A DNA stretch of 64,000 nt from UTCFX2 sp963827155 (GCA_963827155.1 CAWGZV010000002.1:2418001-2482000); one strand, 5' to 3'; shown: positions 29,801-40,080, counted from the stretch's first letter. The notes: a model not told the origin generated them from the letters alone. Numbers and translations are program-made.

Positions 29801-32800
29801 GGTCGCCGCCTGCAGGTTCTGATTGAACCGATAATCCTTCTGCTCGTTATTAAAGCCAATGTCGTAACCACCATTACTATTCGGCTTAAGATACAGGTTA
29901 TATCCGTGAGACCGGCTGGTGATATCGGTTTTAGCGATAATGTAGAAATAATCCGTGCGGCTAGTTGGCGGGAGATTAACCCACGCCGACAGGCTGAACG
30001 TAGTTGCGCCGGAGAAATTCAGGTCGCTGCTGGATTGAGTAAGCGTCAGGCGATTGTAAGGATTGCTGAAGTAGACCGCATTGCCGATGCGGCCGGGTAT
30101 AGAAGCCGGGCTGCCCGGGCTGCTGACGGCATCATAGTAGCCGGAGTTGGCGATATTGTGGAATGGCGGCGCAGTTTCGTCGAAAGGCAGATATACCAGC
30201 GGCATTTCGAGCGCGCCGCAGGCAGTGCTCGTGATCGGCAGCTGGGATGCCGGCACACTTGTGGCAACCCGGATGTTGTTGTATATGCTTCTGGATTGCT
30301 CCCCGAGCACCTCGAATGGTGCCTGCGTTGGGGCGAAGGCGGTGAGGCCGGCCGGCAGCTGGGTGAATAATTCGCCCTTGATCGGAGTGCCCGATCCATT
30401 TTGCACGGTGACAGTCAAGGGGAAAGTGGCGCCCAAGCCCACATATCCTGAAAAGCCGGCTGTCATTTGCAGGCTGAACGGGATTTTGTTCGGGACATTG
30501 GGATTATAAGGATAAGAGACCGGGTCCATTTTATGCAGAAGGTACTCGGTCTCGTCGTCCAAGCCATCCCCGTCTGTGTCCATGATCAGGGGGCTGCTGC
30601 GCACCAGTGCGAAAAGGGGCAGGGCGTAGTAGAAATTGTAGCCGTTCACCTCTTCCAGATCGGTACGGCCATCGCTGTCGCTATCCACATGCGCTGGATC
30701 GCTGCCCAGGCGGGCTTCCACCTCATCACGCAGGCCATCGTGATCGGTGTCATCCAGGATTGGGTTGAAAGCAAAGCCGCCCTTTGAAGTGGGCTTAGCA
30801 GCCATGTCCATTTCCCAGCTGTCGGAAAGCGTGTCGCCATCCGTATCCCATTTCGTGTCGTCCGGATCGTTGCCGTGATACTGGATATTCATCAGACCGT
30901 CATTGTCCCGATCTTGAGGCGCAGAGAAAGAGAGTTCATCTCCAGACCAGTTCCAGGCTGCGAAACCATCTATGTCTGCAGGAAAGACATCGAAATACAA
31001 TTCGGGCGGCTCTTGCTCAACGCTGCCCTTGGTTTTCCTGTCACTGCAGAAAATCCACAATATGCAGCGCCAAAAGTGGATCTGATAATCGAACGTCGAG
31101 TCGTAGGAAAATGCCTGATTAAGACCAGCTTGCGTGAAGTGGATGGTATCCAATTGGCCGATTAAATCACCGGTAACATTGTACATATCTTGTTCGTAGA
31201 GGGCGCCCGATGTGTCGTCCATTCTAAGCAGGTGGTCCCACTCTTTGGAGTGCCAGTCCGAATTTTGGTCGATGACGCTCTCGTTGCTGTCGACTTCGAT
31301 AGAGGCTCTTGTGCCTTTTAGATCGACTTCAACATCATTAATAATTCTCAACTCCCGGGAGTTTGCTGGATCTTCTTGGGAAGCTTTAACCGCCATAGGA
31401 AAAGAGATGTTGACGCCATTTCCTTCCGAGACGCCCTTTTCGCTTAAGAATCCATACAACGTCTCTCCCACTGTAGGTTCGAGGCTGGTCATCGGATCCA
31501 CGTCGTAGAAGATCTCGGTCAGCGCCTGGATCAGCATCTCTGTGAAATTGATGCCCAGTAGTTCAGATAGAATCGTGTTGATAAAATTGTAGATCGCCAC
31601 GATCAGTGGGCCGATGACTGGGATGTAGCTGATAATCGCAAAAATGACGATCACGATGATCGTAGCGAACAAGTTGGCCACCATCATCCCGATCTGGATG
31701 CCATTCAATTCCTGGTTGGTTGCCATCATATAGATGAAAATCCCGATCGTCGCCAAGATCAGCAGGCAGGTGACGATAACCATCCCCCAAAAGCCAAATT
31801 CTGTGGATTTCGAGCCGTTCGCGGCGGAGTGATGGTGAGGAAGCTTTCCGATGGCCGAGATTGCCTTGTAAGCACCAAAGACCACAAACATGCCGCTGAT
31901 AGCAATACTGATGATCGAGCCTGCCTCGCTTTCATCCAGCTTCTCGTTAATCGGGGGGAGATGGGTAATCAGCCAGGCTATGCCGAATATTAACTCCGCC
32001 GCCAGGCCAACTCCACCTTTCCATGTCATTTCTTCGAATTTGAAGAGGCTGGAAAATTCCTTCAAGGTCCCGTTTCCGGTGACCTTAAAGTAGATGTTGT
32101 TGAAAATTATTCTTAGCTCTCCCTCCAGATTTACAATTTCTAAGAGGCACTCCATTCCGATCTTGATCGGCTCCCAGTAAATTTCCCATCTCTCCAGGTA
32201 CTCGGTCATGACCTCGTCAGTCTCTTCGACCGTTGAGACGATGTGCTCCTCGCCCTCCTCAACGATATTGAAGCAGCCCTGGTAGATGTTGGCGTAGTAC
32301 TCCTCCAGGAATATCAAGGCGCCTTCAGCGACCGCTGGGTCAGGATCGATCGTCTCCGGTGGATAGATATCCCTCATCCCCAGCAGGTAAGCGTCCAGCG
32401 GAGCGCCAGCCCACTCGCCGTCTTGATAGATGTAGGGCGCCCAACTGAGGGCAGTGGCGGTGATGACCTGGACCGGCGCCAGTGTGCTGCCATCCGGCAC
32501 ACTTGTGGGCAGCGTCAACGTGTAATCGTATCCATCGTCTGAGATGGCGATGTTGCTGTAGGTTCCCTTCGAATCCAGGTTAAGCGGGCGGTAGTACTCC
32601 TCATGAGCAAACATGATCGTGGGGGTGATCGGCTGGCTGACTGACCAGTAAGAGGTGTAGACATCTAGGATCTTCTTGGTCTCGGTCATCGTGATCTGCT
32701 GGTAAGCCAGGTCGATGTGTGGGTATTCAAACTCTTTGACCAGCAGGATGTTGTCCGTGATCCCGAAACGGGTGGGAGTAATCGGGACGCTGCTGTTAAT

Positions 32801-33109
32801 GGTATGGTCGAAGCGGCGACGGATTTCGGTCACGGGAAAGTCACGCTGATTATTCGACCCCAGCCGCCCGGCCAGGAAGCTGTGGTCCAGGCCAAAGACC
32901 AGGTCGCTCAGCGGGGCAAGCTGGTTGATTCGGGTGGCTTTGTTTGGCTCGGTGATCGCTGCCGGGTCTTTGTACGTGACCGCCCAGCGATTGCCGTGCT
33001 GCTCGCGCACGTTCAGCCCAGTCAGGGTGAAGCTGTCATAGTAATTCTGGATAATCGAGGGCTCGATTATAGGTCTCGAAATCTTTACACTGGTCTTCTT
33101 CAAAGCCAT
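23890..33109 (-). CDS. giant exported multi-domain protein, main part (frameshift near 25050)
   Basis: About 3,070 codons continuing the protein begun at 35138. In order: a beta-rich region; four to five membrane helices (about 31560-31960); thrombospondin-3-like Ca-binding repeats with D-x-D-x-DG spacing (DTDGDTLSD, DDTDHDGLRD, DSDSDGRTD; about 30510-30930); a LamG-type domain (about 29550-30170); Ig-like beta domains each opening with phrases such as PTASLISPANGSYL; a second LamG-type domain (about 28080-28670); a Ser/Thr/Pro/Glu linker (27130-27570); more Ig-like domains; and a short tail YNIWMPQLIN. Near 25046-25052 one base must be skipped: the 5' frame runs on to 24899 in junk, while the true frame continues as LTTTSAPEVIFNEFTVEHPL. 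The ATG at 33109 has no ribosome binding site and is not believed to be a start. Likely a surface adhesin or matrix protein. Confidence 0.78.
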
Positions 33110-35138
33110 CCTCGGCGCAAATATCCACCAGCGCCTGGACGAGCCAAACCATGCGCACCAGTTGGGCGTTGCCCCAGGTGGATGAGGGTAGATAGATCAT
33201 TCTGGCATAGAATGACACCCAGTTATCGCCGGCGTCTTTCTCGACTTGGAGCGGAACGTAGGCGGCTTTCCGGCTGCCGTCGGAGGTGAGGTCGCGAACG
33301 AAGACTCCGTAACCCTTCAGAGTCTCTTCATCCGGCAGGTTGGTGGGATTCCCGGTGATCTCGATTTCCAGCATCGGGATCAGCTTAACATCCCCATAGG
33401 CATCCTGGGGGCTGTCCGATTCGGGGGTGGCGTCCTTGAAAGTCTTCCCGTCCTCATCCATCATCTGTCCCTGGACATCGCCTTTGGGCCAATCGAAGAC
33501 ATTGAAAGCATAGCGCAGGTGGGTGGTGTTGGTGGGCCGCACCTGGATCTCAACATAGGTGGGGGTGTTAGGGGTCAAATTATCGAAAGTCAATGACATG
33601 GGATTTTCGTTGTCATAGCTATGTGGCCCCTTCTCGAACGGCGACATGTCGGGCTTGTCCGGGACCCCATCGCTGTCGTTATCGAAAGACCACAGATCGG
33701 GGTTGTTGTCGTGATCGGTGTCCAGCCCCCATTCGCGCTGATCGCCCACCCCATCCTGATTGGTGTCCACATTGAGCGGATCGCCGTACCAGGTCTTGAC
33801 TCCCAAGCTGAAGCCGGTTACCTCGGCGTAATCGCTGATCGTATCGCCATCTGTATCTTTGTTGTTTGGATTTGTGCCGAGCCGCGCTTCCTGGTCATCA
33901 GTCAAGCTGTCCGCGTCGCTGTCCGTGGTTGAATTTGTAACCGCCTGCGGCCCAGACTGGTTGAACGGGAGGGAGAGAGGCGACACTGCTGCTGGGGCCT
34001 GTTTTGCCTGAGCTGTCTCGAGCGGAGAAAAATTGGGGTTAATACCAGGAGCGGGCAACTTGCTAAATCTCTGGGCCATCTCAACAGCTTTTTGGCGCTG
34101 CTCCTGGGCTTTTAACTGAGAGGACATGTCCTCGGACAATTCCGCCGCCTTGACAGACTGCAACAGCGGCCCGAAGACCATTGCAACGATCAGCAGGACG
34201 ATGATCGCGATATAGGCAGGCTTACGGCGGAGTCCCAGAAATAATCCAAATCCCACCAGCACCAGGAAGCCGGTAATTTGCCAGGCGTTTTGGAAAGCTT
34301 GGGATCGCAAGGCGTTTTGCATTCGCTCCATCGGACTGAGACTGGCCGCTACAGCTTCTGGCAGAGGTCCGAAATCCTGGAAATTGACTTCAATATCTGC
34401 CTGTCGCTGTTCCTGGCTGGTAGGCGGAAATTGGACGTGCACTACCTGGCGAACGGGCAAGCCTTCTGAGCTAATCCAAATCTCGCCCGTACCCGATAGG
34501 CTGGCAAATTGCCTTTTCAAATCGATCAGGACGCCGGGCGGCAGCTTTCCCTGGGAAGTGAGTTGTTGGGTCAGCTGTTTTTCCATATAAGCGGCAAAGC
34601 TGGGTCCGTAGATGTCGAATGCGTAGCGAGTTAATCCCGCCTCATCGGATGGCGCTGCAAGATGGATGTTCTTCGCGCCTGCCAGGAAAGCCATAAAGTC
34701 GGATTGCGGTGCAAGCGAGGAGGTGAAGTCAGGAATTTCTTGCCAGGCCTGCTGCCCCATGCGGGAATAAGCCCGTTCGCCTTCGATCTTTATCTGTGTG
34801 CCTGACTGGGGATCGAGTGCGTTGGCGCCCTCCGTAAATAAGGAGAATTCCATTTTGTGCTCGATCAGGTTTGTTGACCCTTCCAGGCGAGCGGACTGCT
34901 GTTGGCTTTGTTTACCGACGTTTTGTGGATTTGGTAGAGGAACATTGACCTGGTCAATTTGGGCGACGAAGTGGTAGGATCCGGTTTGCTTGACCAGATC
35001 CCAACTATGCTGCACTACTTGTTGCGGGTCAGGGGCTGCAGATGCAGGCGTCAATAGCCTGGCGTTTTGATAAACAGTCAGGAATAGGAGGATAAGAACC
35101 AAACAAAGGGCAACCAAGAAGATAGATGAACGCTTCAT
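33036..35138 (-). CDS. giant exported protein, N-terminal part with signal peptide
   Basis: 700 codons to a premature stop at 33036. A signal peptide (about residues 1-33, ending near ASAA) is followed by a LolA/LprG-like beta domain (about 35-250), two membrane helices (about 285-305 and 310-335), an Ala/Gln-rich helical linker, and thrombospondin-3-like Ca-binding repeats (DSDADSLTD, DTDGDTISD, DTNQDGVGD, DNDSDGVPD). A domain with LRYAFNVFDW and VSFYARMIYL ends the part. GAGGAGGATAGC lies before the ATG at 35138. The frame breaks at about 33050-33075: the overlapping frame continues with SIIQNYYDSFTLTGL, so both parts most likely form one gene of about 3,750 codons. It is divergent from the LuxR-type regulator, which may control it. 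Confidence 0.8.
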   Translation of the reverse strand: MKRSSIFLVALCLVLILLFLTVYQNARLLTPASAAPDPQQVVQHSWDLVKQTGSYHFVAQIDQVNVPLPNPQNVGKQSQQQSARLEGSTNLIEHKMEFSLFTEGANALDPQSGTQIKIEGERAYSRMGQQAWQEIPDFTSSLAPQSDFMAFLAGAKNIHLAAPSDEAGLTRYAFDIYGPSFAAYMEKQLTQQLTSQGKLPPGVLIDLKRQFASLSGTGEIWISSEGLPVRQVVHVQFPPTSQEQRQADIEVNFQDFGPLPEAVAASLSPMERMQNALRSQAFQNAWQITGFLVLVGFGLFLGLRRKPAYIAIIVLLIVAMVFGPLLQSVKAAELSEDMSSQLKAQEQRQKAVEMAQRFSKLPAPGINPNFSPLETAQAKQAPAAVSPLSLPFNQSGPQAVTNSTTDSDADSLTDDQEARLGTNPNNKDTDGDTISDYAEVTGFSLGVKTWYGDPLNVDTNQDGVGDQREWGLDTDHDNNPDLWSFDNDSDGVPDKPDMSPFEKGPHSYDNENPMSLTFDNLTPNTPTYVEIQVRPTNTTHLRYAFNVFDWPKGDVQGQMMDEDGKTFKDATPESDSPQDAYGDVKLIPMLEIEITGNPTNLPDEETLKGYGVFVRDLTSDGSRKAAYVPLQVEKDAGDNWVSFYARMIYLPSSTWGNAQLVRMVWLVQALVDICAEDGFEEDQCKDFETYNRALDYPELL

Positions 35139-35380
35139 AACGCTATCCTCCTCGTCTGGCTGATTAACCACGCCAGTCTAAAAACTGATCCTGTATTCTT
35201 CTTTTATGGAAATGAAGAATTAGATTAATTTAAGATGAATTGTATATCAATATCGGATTAGTGGACAGAGTAGGATTTCTATAATTAATTGCACTATGGT
35301 TGCTTATCTTCTTTTCCAAGAGTTATCCTCTATAAAGAAAATTAGATTTTATGTTATAAAGGATGCTTAATCAATAGTTC
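35139..35380. promoter_or_regulatory. AT-rich divergent intergenic region
   Basis: Separates the giant gene (minus) from the LuxR-type regulator (plus) and must hold both promoters. On the minus strand TTGATA, 17 bases, TAATCT (about 35229-35257) is a weak candidate. No clean plus-strand promoter is visible. It is clearly richer in A and T than its flanks. Confidence 0.4.
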
Positions 35381-38212
35381 GTGATTAATCAAGAAAAAAA
35401 TAACTACTCCAAACCGGCAGGGGATAAGGAAGTTATTCTTCCAACCTCATCCATTTTCTTTCATTCTCTTGTTATGGTTGTTAACAGTCAACCAATCCCG
35501 AACCACAAACTACGCCGCCCGCATATCGTCCCCGGGTGCATAATCCGACCACGTTTGTTCGAACAGCTTGACCAAGTTCATCATAAGTCTGCTGCTTTGA
35601 TCTCCGCCCCAGCCGGATTTGGAAAGACCACCCTGCTGACCCAGTGGTTGGACCGTTGCCCATTGCCCAATGCCTGGCTGCAGCTGGATGAAACCGATCA
35701 TGAGATCCCCGTGTTTCTGTCCGGCGTTGTAGCCGCCCTGCGCCAACTCTTCCCGTTTTGCCTTCAAAAAACTGCCGATCTGCAGCATGCCCAGGGACCT
35801 GTGCCGCTGGTTATCTGGAAAAGTGCACTGATCAGCGATCTGGATTTGCTGGAAGATACACCCTTCGTCTTGGCGCTGGATGATTATCACCTTGTTAGGA
35901 ATCCATCGATCGATTTACTGCTCGCTGATGCACTGCGCCTCGGGCCACTGTCGCAGCACCTGATCTTCTCCGCACGGCGCAGTCCATCTCTGTCGTTTAG
36001 CCGGCTTAAAGTTCATGAGATGCTCGTCGAAATAAAAACAGCTGATTTGCGCTTTACAGATTCCGAAGCTTTCGAGTATTTCCGCCGGAGCGTCCATATT
36101 CCCTTGAGCGTTGCCGAAATATCTCAGCTTCAGGAGAAGACTGAAGGCTGGGCTGCCGGATTAACATTAACAGCGATCAGGTTAAGGGAAGATGTCCAAC
36201 CGGAGGTGTTGATCCAGCATCTGGATGGACCGGACAGGCATGTGAGCGATTATCTGCTCGACCAGGTATTCACTCACCAGCCGAGCGAAATCCAGGAATT
36301 CCTGCTCAAGACAGCCACCTTCAACCAATTCTGTGCAGCCATGTTATCAGAAGTGTTCGATTCCAATCAGAGCGAAGGTGAGATCCAGGTGCTGCTGGAA
36401 CATATCGAAGATGCCCAGCTTTTCCTGACCCCTCTCGATACCCGGCGTACCTGGTACCAATACCATCACCTGTTTCGCCAGATGCTGCTGTCGCGCCAAC
36501 ATTTAAACCTCCCTCCTGACAAAATTAAGCTGTATCGCCTGCGCGCAGCAGCCTGGCTAACCCGTAAAGGGCTGACGGACGAAGCGTTAAGCCACCTGAT
36601 CGCCGTGGAAGATTGGATCGGAGCAGCGCTGCTGGTGGAAAGTCAATTCTGCACGATGCTTAACAACGACGATTCCCAGAAGATCCAGCGCTGCCTCGGG
36701 TATTTTCCGGAAGATTTCATCGCCATCCGTCCAGGTCTGCTGTTGATGCAGGCTTGGGTGGCGCATTTCGGCTTGCGTCTTACGGTGATGCACTCACTGA
36801 CCGCCACAATTCAGGCTATGCTGGATGCTGCATTGAAACAGAGTGAGAGCGATGCACCCTTACGAGGATTTGAAGTTATCCCACACAGGATCGTCCAGGC
36901 TCAAATCTGGGAGTTGGATAGCATCTATAAGTATTTGGCCAACCGGGGCAGCCAGGCAATGTCTCTCGCCCGCTTGGCAGTGGAGTCCCTACCGGAGACC
37001 TGGTTGTTCGCCCGCGGCAACGCCATGATTTACCTGGGGCTATCCATGGCGATGGAAGGTCTTTATCACGATGTGGTTGTTATGTTAAATGAGGCTTACG
37101 AGAGTCTGCAGAAACCTCGGACAACATATGGCAAGCGGCTACTGTTTTGTCTCGCCGTCAGCCATCTGATCCAAGGAGAACTGGAGCTCTGCCGTCAAAC
37201 GGCGGAGATCTTGGTGCGGAACTCTCTCGAATTGAACCTGTTGCTCAACCTGGGTTGGGGTTACTACCTGTTGGGGCGGGTCTATCAGGAATGGAACCAG
37301 CTTGAGTTGGCGGCTAGGTATTATAAACTTGTGATCGACCAGGGCTTCAACTCGAATTTGTATTGTTCAGTGGAGAGCATCGCAGGCTATATTTTTGTGT
37401 TGGAGGAGCTTGGGCGTCACGAATTAGCGCAACAGTCGTTGGATTCGCTCCAACAGCTATTTAGCGAACAGATTGCAGCCACACCTCTTCCGCTGACTTC
37501 CATGACCGCCTGGTTGAAACTGCAGAACGGCAATCGTGAAGAAGCGTACCGCTGGGCTGAATCATTTGGTTACCCTGTCGCCAATCAGGCGATCGTCTGG
37601 TATCACATCCCCCACATCTATAAACTCAAAATCTTATTGGATAGAGGCGGGCCTGAAACGAGCCAGTTAGCAGATCAGCTCCTGGATGAGATCCAGGAGC
37701 TTGCCGAACGCACGCACAATAATTTCACACTTATTCGCACACTGGCAATGCGTGCAGTATTACTCGCCAAAGAGGGGGAAAACGCTGCGGCTCAACAAAC
37801 ATTGGAGCGCGCCTTACACCTGGCACGCCCAGGCGGGTTTATCCAGACCTTCGTGGAACAGGGACCGGAAATGCTGGGACTCCTTCGGGCGGTTTCACCA
37901 CATCTCAAGGATGATGCAGGTCTGAATGGGTACCTCGATTCTATCGTCACCGCATTTTCGAAACCAATTTACCCCCACCTAGCGCCTCCGAACGAAAGGG
38001 AGACCAAATCCCTGCTGACTGAACGCGAGCTTGAAGTCCTGGAGTTGCTGGCCGAGAGGCTGAGTATAAATGAAATCTCGGCCAGGCTGTTCATCTCCAC
38101 GAGCACAGTCCAGCAGCACACCCACCACATTTATCGCAAATTGAATGTCTCGAACAAACGCCAGGCTGTTGCCAGGGCCATAGAACTTGGCATTCTAGGC
38201 TCCGGTCGTTAA
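35381..38212 (+). CDS. MalT/LAL-type LuxR family transcriptional regulator
   Basis: 943 codons from a GTG. Layout: NTPase domain with Walker A SAPAGFGKTTLL (about residues 74-85) and Walker B FVLALDDYH (about 160-168); winged-helix and sensor regions; a long helical TPR-like middle (about 400-850); and a C-terminal LuxR DNA-binding domain with LTERELEVLELLAERLSINE and ISTSTVQQHTHHIYRKLNV (about 875-935). Such ATP-binding regulators are switched by small inducers bound to the TPR part. The start is uncertain: conserved sequence begins near residue 44, and an ATG at 35474 is possible, though neither start has a good ribosome binding site. It sits between the divergent giant gene and the sulfatase module, so either could be its target. 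Confidence 0.9.
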   Translation: MINQEKNNYSKPAGDKEVILPTSSIFFHSLVMVVNSQPIPNHKLRRPHIVPGCIIRPRLFEQLDQVHHKSAALISAPAGFGKTTLLTQWLDRCPLPNAWLQLDETDHEIPVFLSGVVAALRQLFPFCLQKTADLQHAQGPVPLVIWKSALISDLDLLEDTPFVLALDDYHLVRNPSIDLLLADALRLGPLSQHLIFSARRSPSLSFSRLKVHEMLVEIKTADLRFTDSEAFEYFRRSVHIPLSVAEISQLQEKTEGWAAGLTLTAIRLREDVQPEVLIQHLDGPDRHVSDYLLDQVFTHQPSEIQEFLLKTATFNQFCAAMLSEVFDSNQSEGEIQVLLEHIEDAQLFLTPLDTRRTWYQYHHLFRQMLLSRQHLNLPPDKIKLYRLRAAAWLTRKGLTDEALSHLIAVEDWIGAALLVESQFCTMLNNDDSQKIQRCLGYFPEDFIAIRPGLLLMQAWVAHFGLRLTVMHSLTATIQAMLDAALKQSESDAPLRGFEVIPHRIVQAQIWELDSIYKYLANRGSQAMSLARLAVESLPETWLFARGNAMIYLGLSMAMEGLYHDVVVMLNEAYESLQKPRTTYGKRLLFCLAVSHLIQGELELCRQTAEILVRNSLELNLLLNLGWGYYLLGRVYQEWNQLELAARYYKLVIDQGFNSNLYCSVESIAGYIFVLEELGRHELAQQSLDSLQQLFSEQIAATPLPLTSMTAWLKLQNGNREEAYRWAESFGYPVANQAIVWYHIPHIYKLKILLDRGGPETSQLADQLLDEIQELAERTHNNFTLIRTLAMRAVLLAKEGENAAAQQTLERALHLARPGGFIQTFVEQGPEMLGLLRAVSPHLKDDAGLNGYLDSIVTAFSKPIYPHLAPPNERETKSLLTERELEVLELLAERLSINEISARLFISTSTVQQHTHHIYRKLNVSNKRQAVARAIELGILGSGR

Positions 38213-38314
38213 CCCTACTTATTCTCATGTCCCAGGACGAATAGAACAAAAATAAAACATTTTAATGCAAGACTGGGCAGGTACAGCCGGATATGCTTAC
38301 GCGAGTATGCGGAG

Positions 38315-38602
38315 GTGCCAGTGCCTGATGAGATCATTCGCCAATACCTGTTTGACCTTCCGGGACAATATTTGATCGGCGTGGTGGGGGAGCTAGATGA
38401 ACACTGGCTCGCACACCTGGAAGGTTTAGAAATCTCGACTGCTCCCTGGGGTAAGTACCATCACATGACACAGATCAAAGGATGGCTTGCCGATCAAACC
38501 ATGCTTTCCGGGCTGCTCGAACTCCTGAATGACCTGGGCATGGTAATCCTGACCGTCGAACGCCTACTGACAGATGAAGAGATCGAGTCTCCTGATCGCT
38601 GA
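38315..38602 (+). CDS. small soluble protein of unknown function
   Basis: 95 codons, ending 15 bp before the sulfatase maturase, so probably in the same transcript. The initiator appears to be a non-ATG codon. The sequence has the layout GELDEHWLAHLEGLEI ... LADQTMLSGLLELLNDLGMV ... ILTVERL, which reminds me of a small actinobacterial/chloroflexal family with a GxLDxxW start and a DQAALHGLLxxIRDLGLPLLSV end. That resemblance is from memory and unverified. No signal peptide or metal-binding motif is visible. Confidence 0.6.
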   Translation: MPVPDEIIRQYLFDLPGQYLIGVVGELDEHWLAHLEGLEISTAPWGKYHHMTQIKGWLADQTMLSGLLELLNDLGMVILTVERLLTDEEIESPDR

Positions 38603-38617
38603 AAGGCAGCCAGCTCT

Positions 38618-40021
38618 GTGCCAGTTAAACTAGACCTGCCATCTCGTCCCCCATCCGCTCCGCTGGCCTTCCACCTGCTGGCCAAACCCAGCGGCTCAGC
38701 CTGCAACCTGGACTGCGCCTACTGCTTTTTTCTGGATAAGGCCACCCTTTACCCAGGCAGCAAGTTCCGCATGAGCGAACCAATTCTGGAGCAGTACATC
38801 CGCCAGCTTATCGAAACGCACCCAGAAGAAACCGTGAACATTGCCTGGCAGGGCGGCGAGCCGACCCTGATGGGCCTGGACTTTTACCGGCAGGCGCTGG
38901 CTCTGGCCGAAAAATACCGCCGGCCGGGCATGTCCTTCTTGCACACCATGCAGACCAACGGAACTCTGTTGGACGACGAATGGGTGGCCTTCTTCAAGGA
39001 GAACAACTTCCTGATCGGCATCAGCCTGGACGGACCACGCGAGCTGCATGATGTGTACCGGCTGGATAAAGGCGGTCGGCCCACCTTCGACCAGGTACTG
39101 CGCGGCGTGCGGCTGCTGCAGAAGCACAAGGTCGAGTTCAACGTGCTGACCACGGTAAACCTCGTCAACGGTGATTATCCGCTGGAAGTCTACCGCTTCC
39201 TGCGCGACGACGTCGGCGCAAACTGGATGCAGTTCATCCCGGTTGTCGAGCGCATTAATTCCGACGGTCAGACATTATTCCAGGAAGGCGCGCAGGTCTC
39301 CGATCGCTCGGTTCTCCCTGAGCAGTTTGGGCGCTTCCTTTCAGTTATATTCGACGAGTGGGTGCGCCGGGACGTGGGTCGTATCTTTGTGCAAACCTTC
39401 GAAGCCTCGCTGCGCAACTGGCTGGGTCTGTCCACCTCCGGCATGTGTGTATTCAACGAGACCTGCGGTGCCGGCCTGGCGCTGGAACATAACGGCGACC
39501 TGTATGCCTGCGACCACTATGTCGAGCCGAAGTTCTTACTTGGTAATATCGAAAACACACACCTTCTCGAAATGATCTCCTCGCCGCAGCAGGTCGAATT
39601 CGGCCAGGACAAGCGTGATTCACTCCCGCGCTTCTGCCGGGAATGCTCCGTGCGTTTCGCCTGTCATGGCGAGTGTCCCAAGAACCGTTTCCTCGTTACT
39701 CCCGACGGTGAGCCTGGGCTGAATTACCTGTGCGCCGATTTCAAACAGTTCTTCCAGCATGTCGATTTCCCGATGAAGATCATGGCCGGGCTGATCCGGC
39801 GCGGCCACGAGGCAAAGGAGGTAATGGCAACCCTCGATCGAGCCTTTGCAGGGGTGCGGCGTCACGACCCCTGTCCCTGCGGCAGCGGCCTCCGCTTCAA
39901 CCGCTGCCACGGAGCGCCTCCAAACCGGCCAGCTCAGCAAAAAATCCCGGCCTCCAGCCATCGATCGGCGATGCACGACAGCGCATCTTCCATTCCAGTT
40001 TCGGGAAATTCAAGCGATTGA
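38618..40021 (+). CDS. anaerobic sulfatase-maturating enzyme (radical SAM/SPASM) with SEC-C tail
   Basis: 467 residues from a GTG. It oxidises the active-site Cys or Ser of sulfatases to formylglycine without oxygen. Radical SAM cluster motif CNLDCAYC at about residues 28-35; NIAWQGGEPTLMG follows. Auxiliary-cluster cysteines match the maturase pattern: MCVFNETCGAG, LYACDHYVEP, FCRECSVRFACHGECPKNRF and NYLCADF. The core ends near residue 400. An added tail carries a SEC-C-type zinc motif DPCPCGSGLRFNRCHG (about 422-437), then a low-complexity end. Two sulfatase genes with Cys-type signatures follow directly, clearly its substrates. Confidence 0.93.
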   Translation: MPVKLDLPSRPPSAPLAFHLLAKPSGSACNLDCAYCFFLDKATLYPGSKFRMSEPILEQYIRQLIETHPEETVNIAWQGGEPTLMGLDFYRQALALAEKYRRPGMSFLHTMQTNGTLLDDEWVAFFKENNFLIGISLDGPRELHDVYRLDKGGRPTFDQVLRGVRLLQKHKVEFNVLTTVNLVNGDYPLEVYRFLRDDVGANWMQFIPVVERINSDGQTLFQEGAQVSDRSVLPEQFGRFLSVIFDEWVRRDVGRIFVQTFEASLRNWLGLSTSGMCVFNETCGAGLALEHNGDLYACDHYVEPKFLLGNIENTHLLEMISSPQQVEFGQDKRDSLPRFCRECSVRFACHGECPKNRFLVTPDGEPGLNYLCADFKQFFQHVDFPMKIMAGLIRRGHEAKEVMATLDRAFAGVRRHDPCPCGSGLRFNRCHGAPPNRPAQQKIPASSHRSAMHDSASSIPVSGNSSD

Positions 40022-40080
40022 GCTGCGCCGGCTGTTTTACTTATTAATTATATGATTCATTCAGTAAAGGAGAAAATAAC

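Noticed and set aside
33037..33109. ATG at 33109 as start of a separate giant gene
   Set aside because: No spaced ribosome binding site, no signal peptide, and the overlapping upstream frame leads directly into the same sequence if one indel is allowed.
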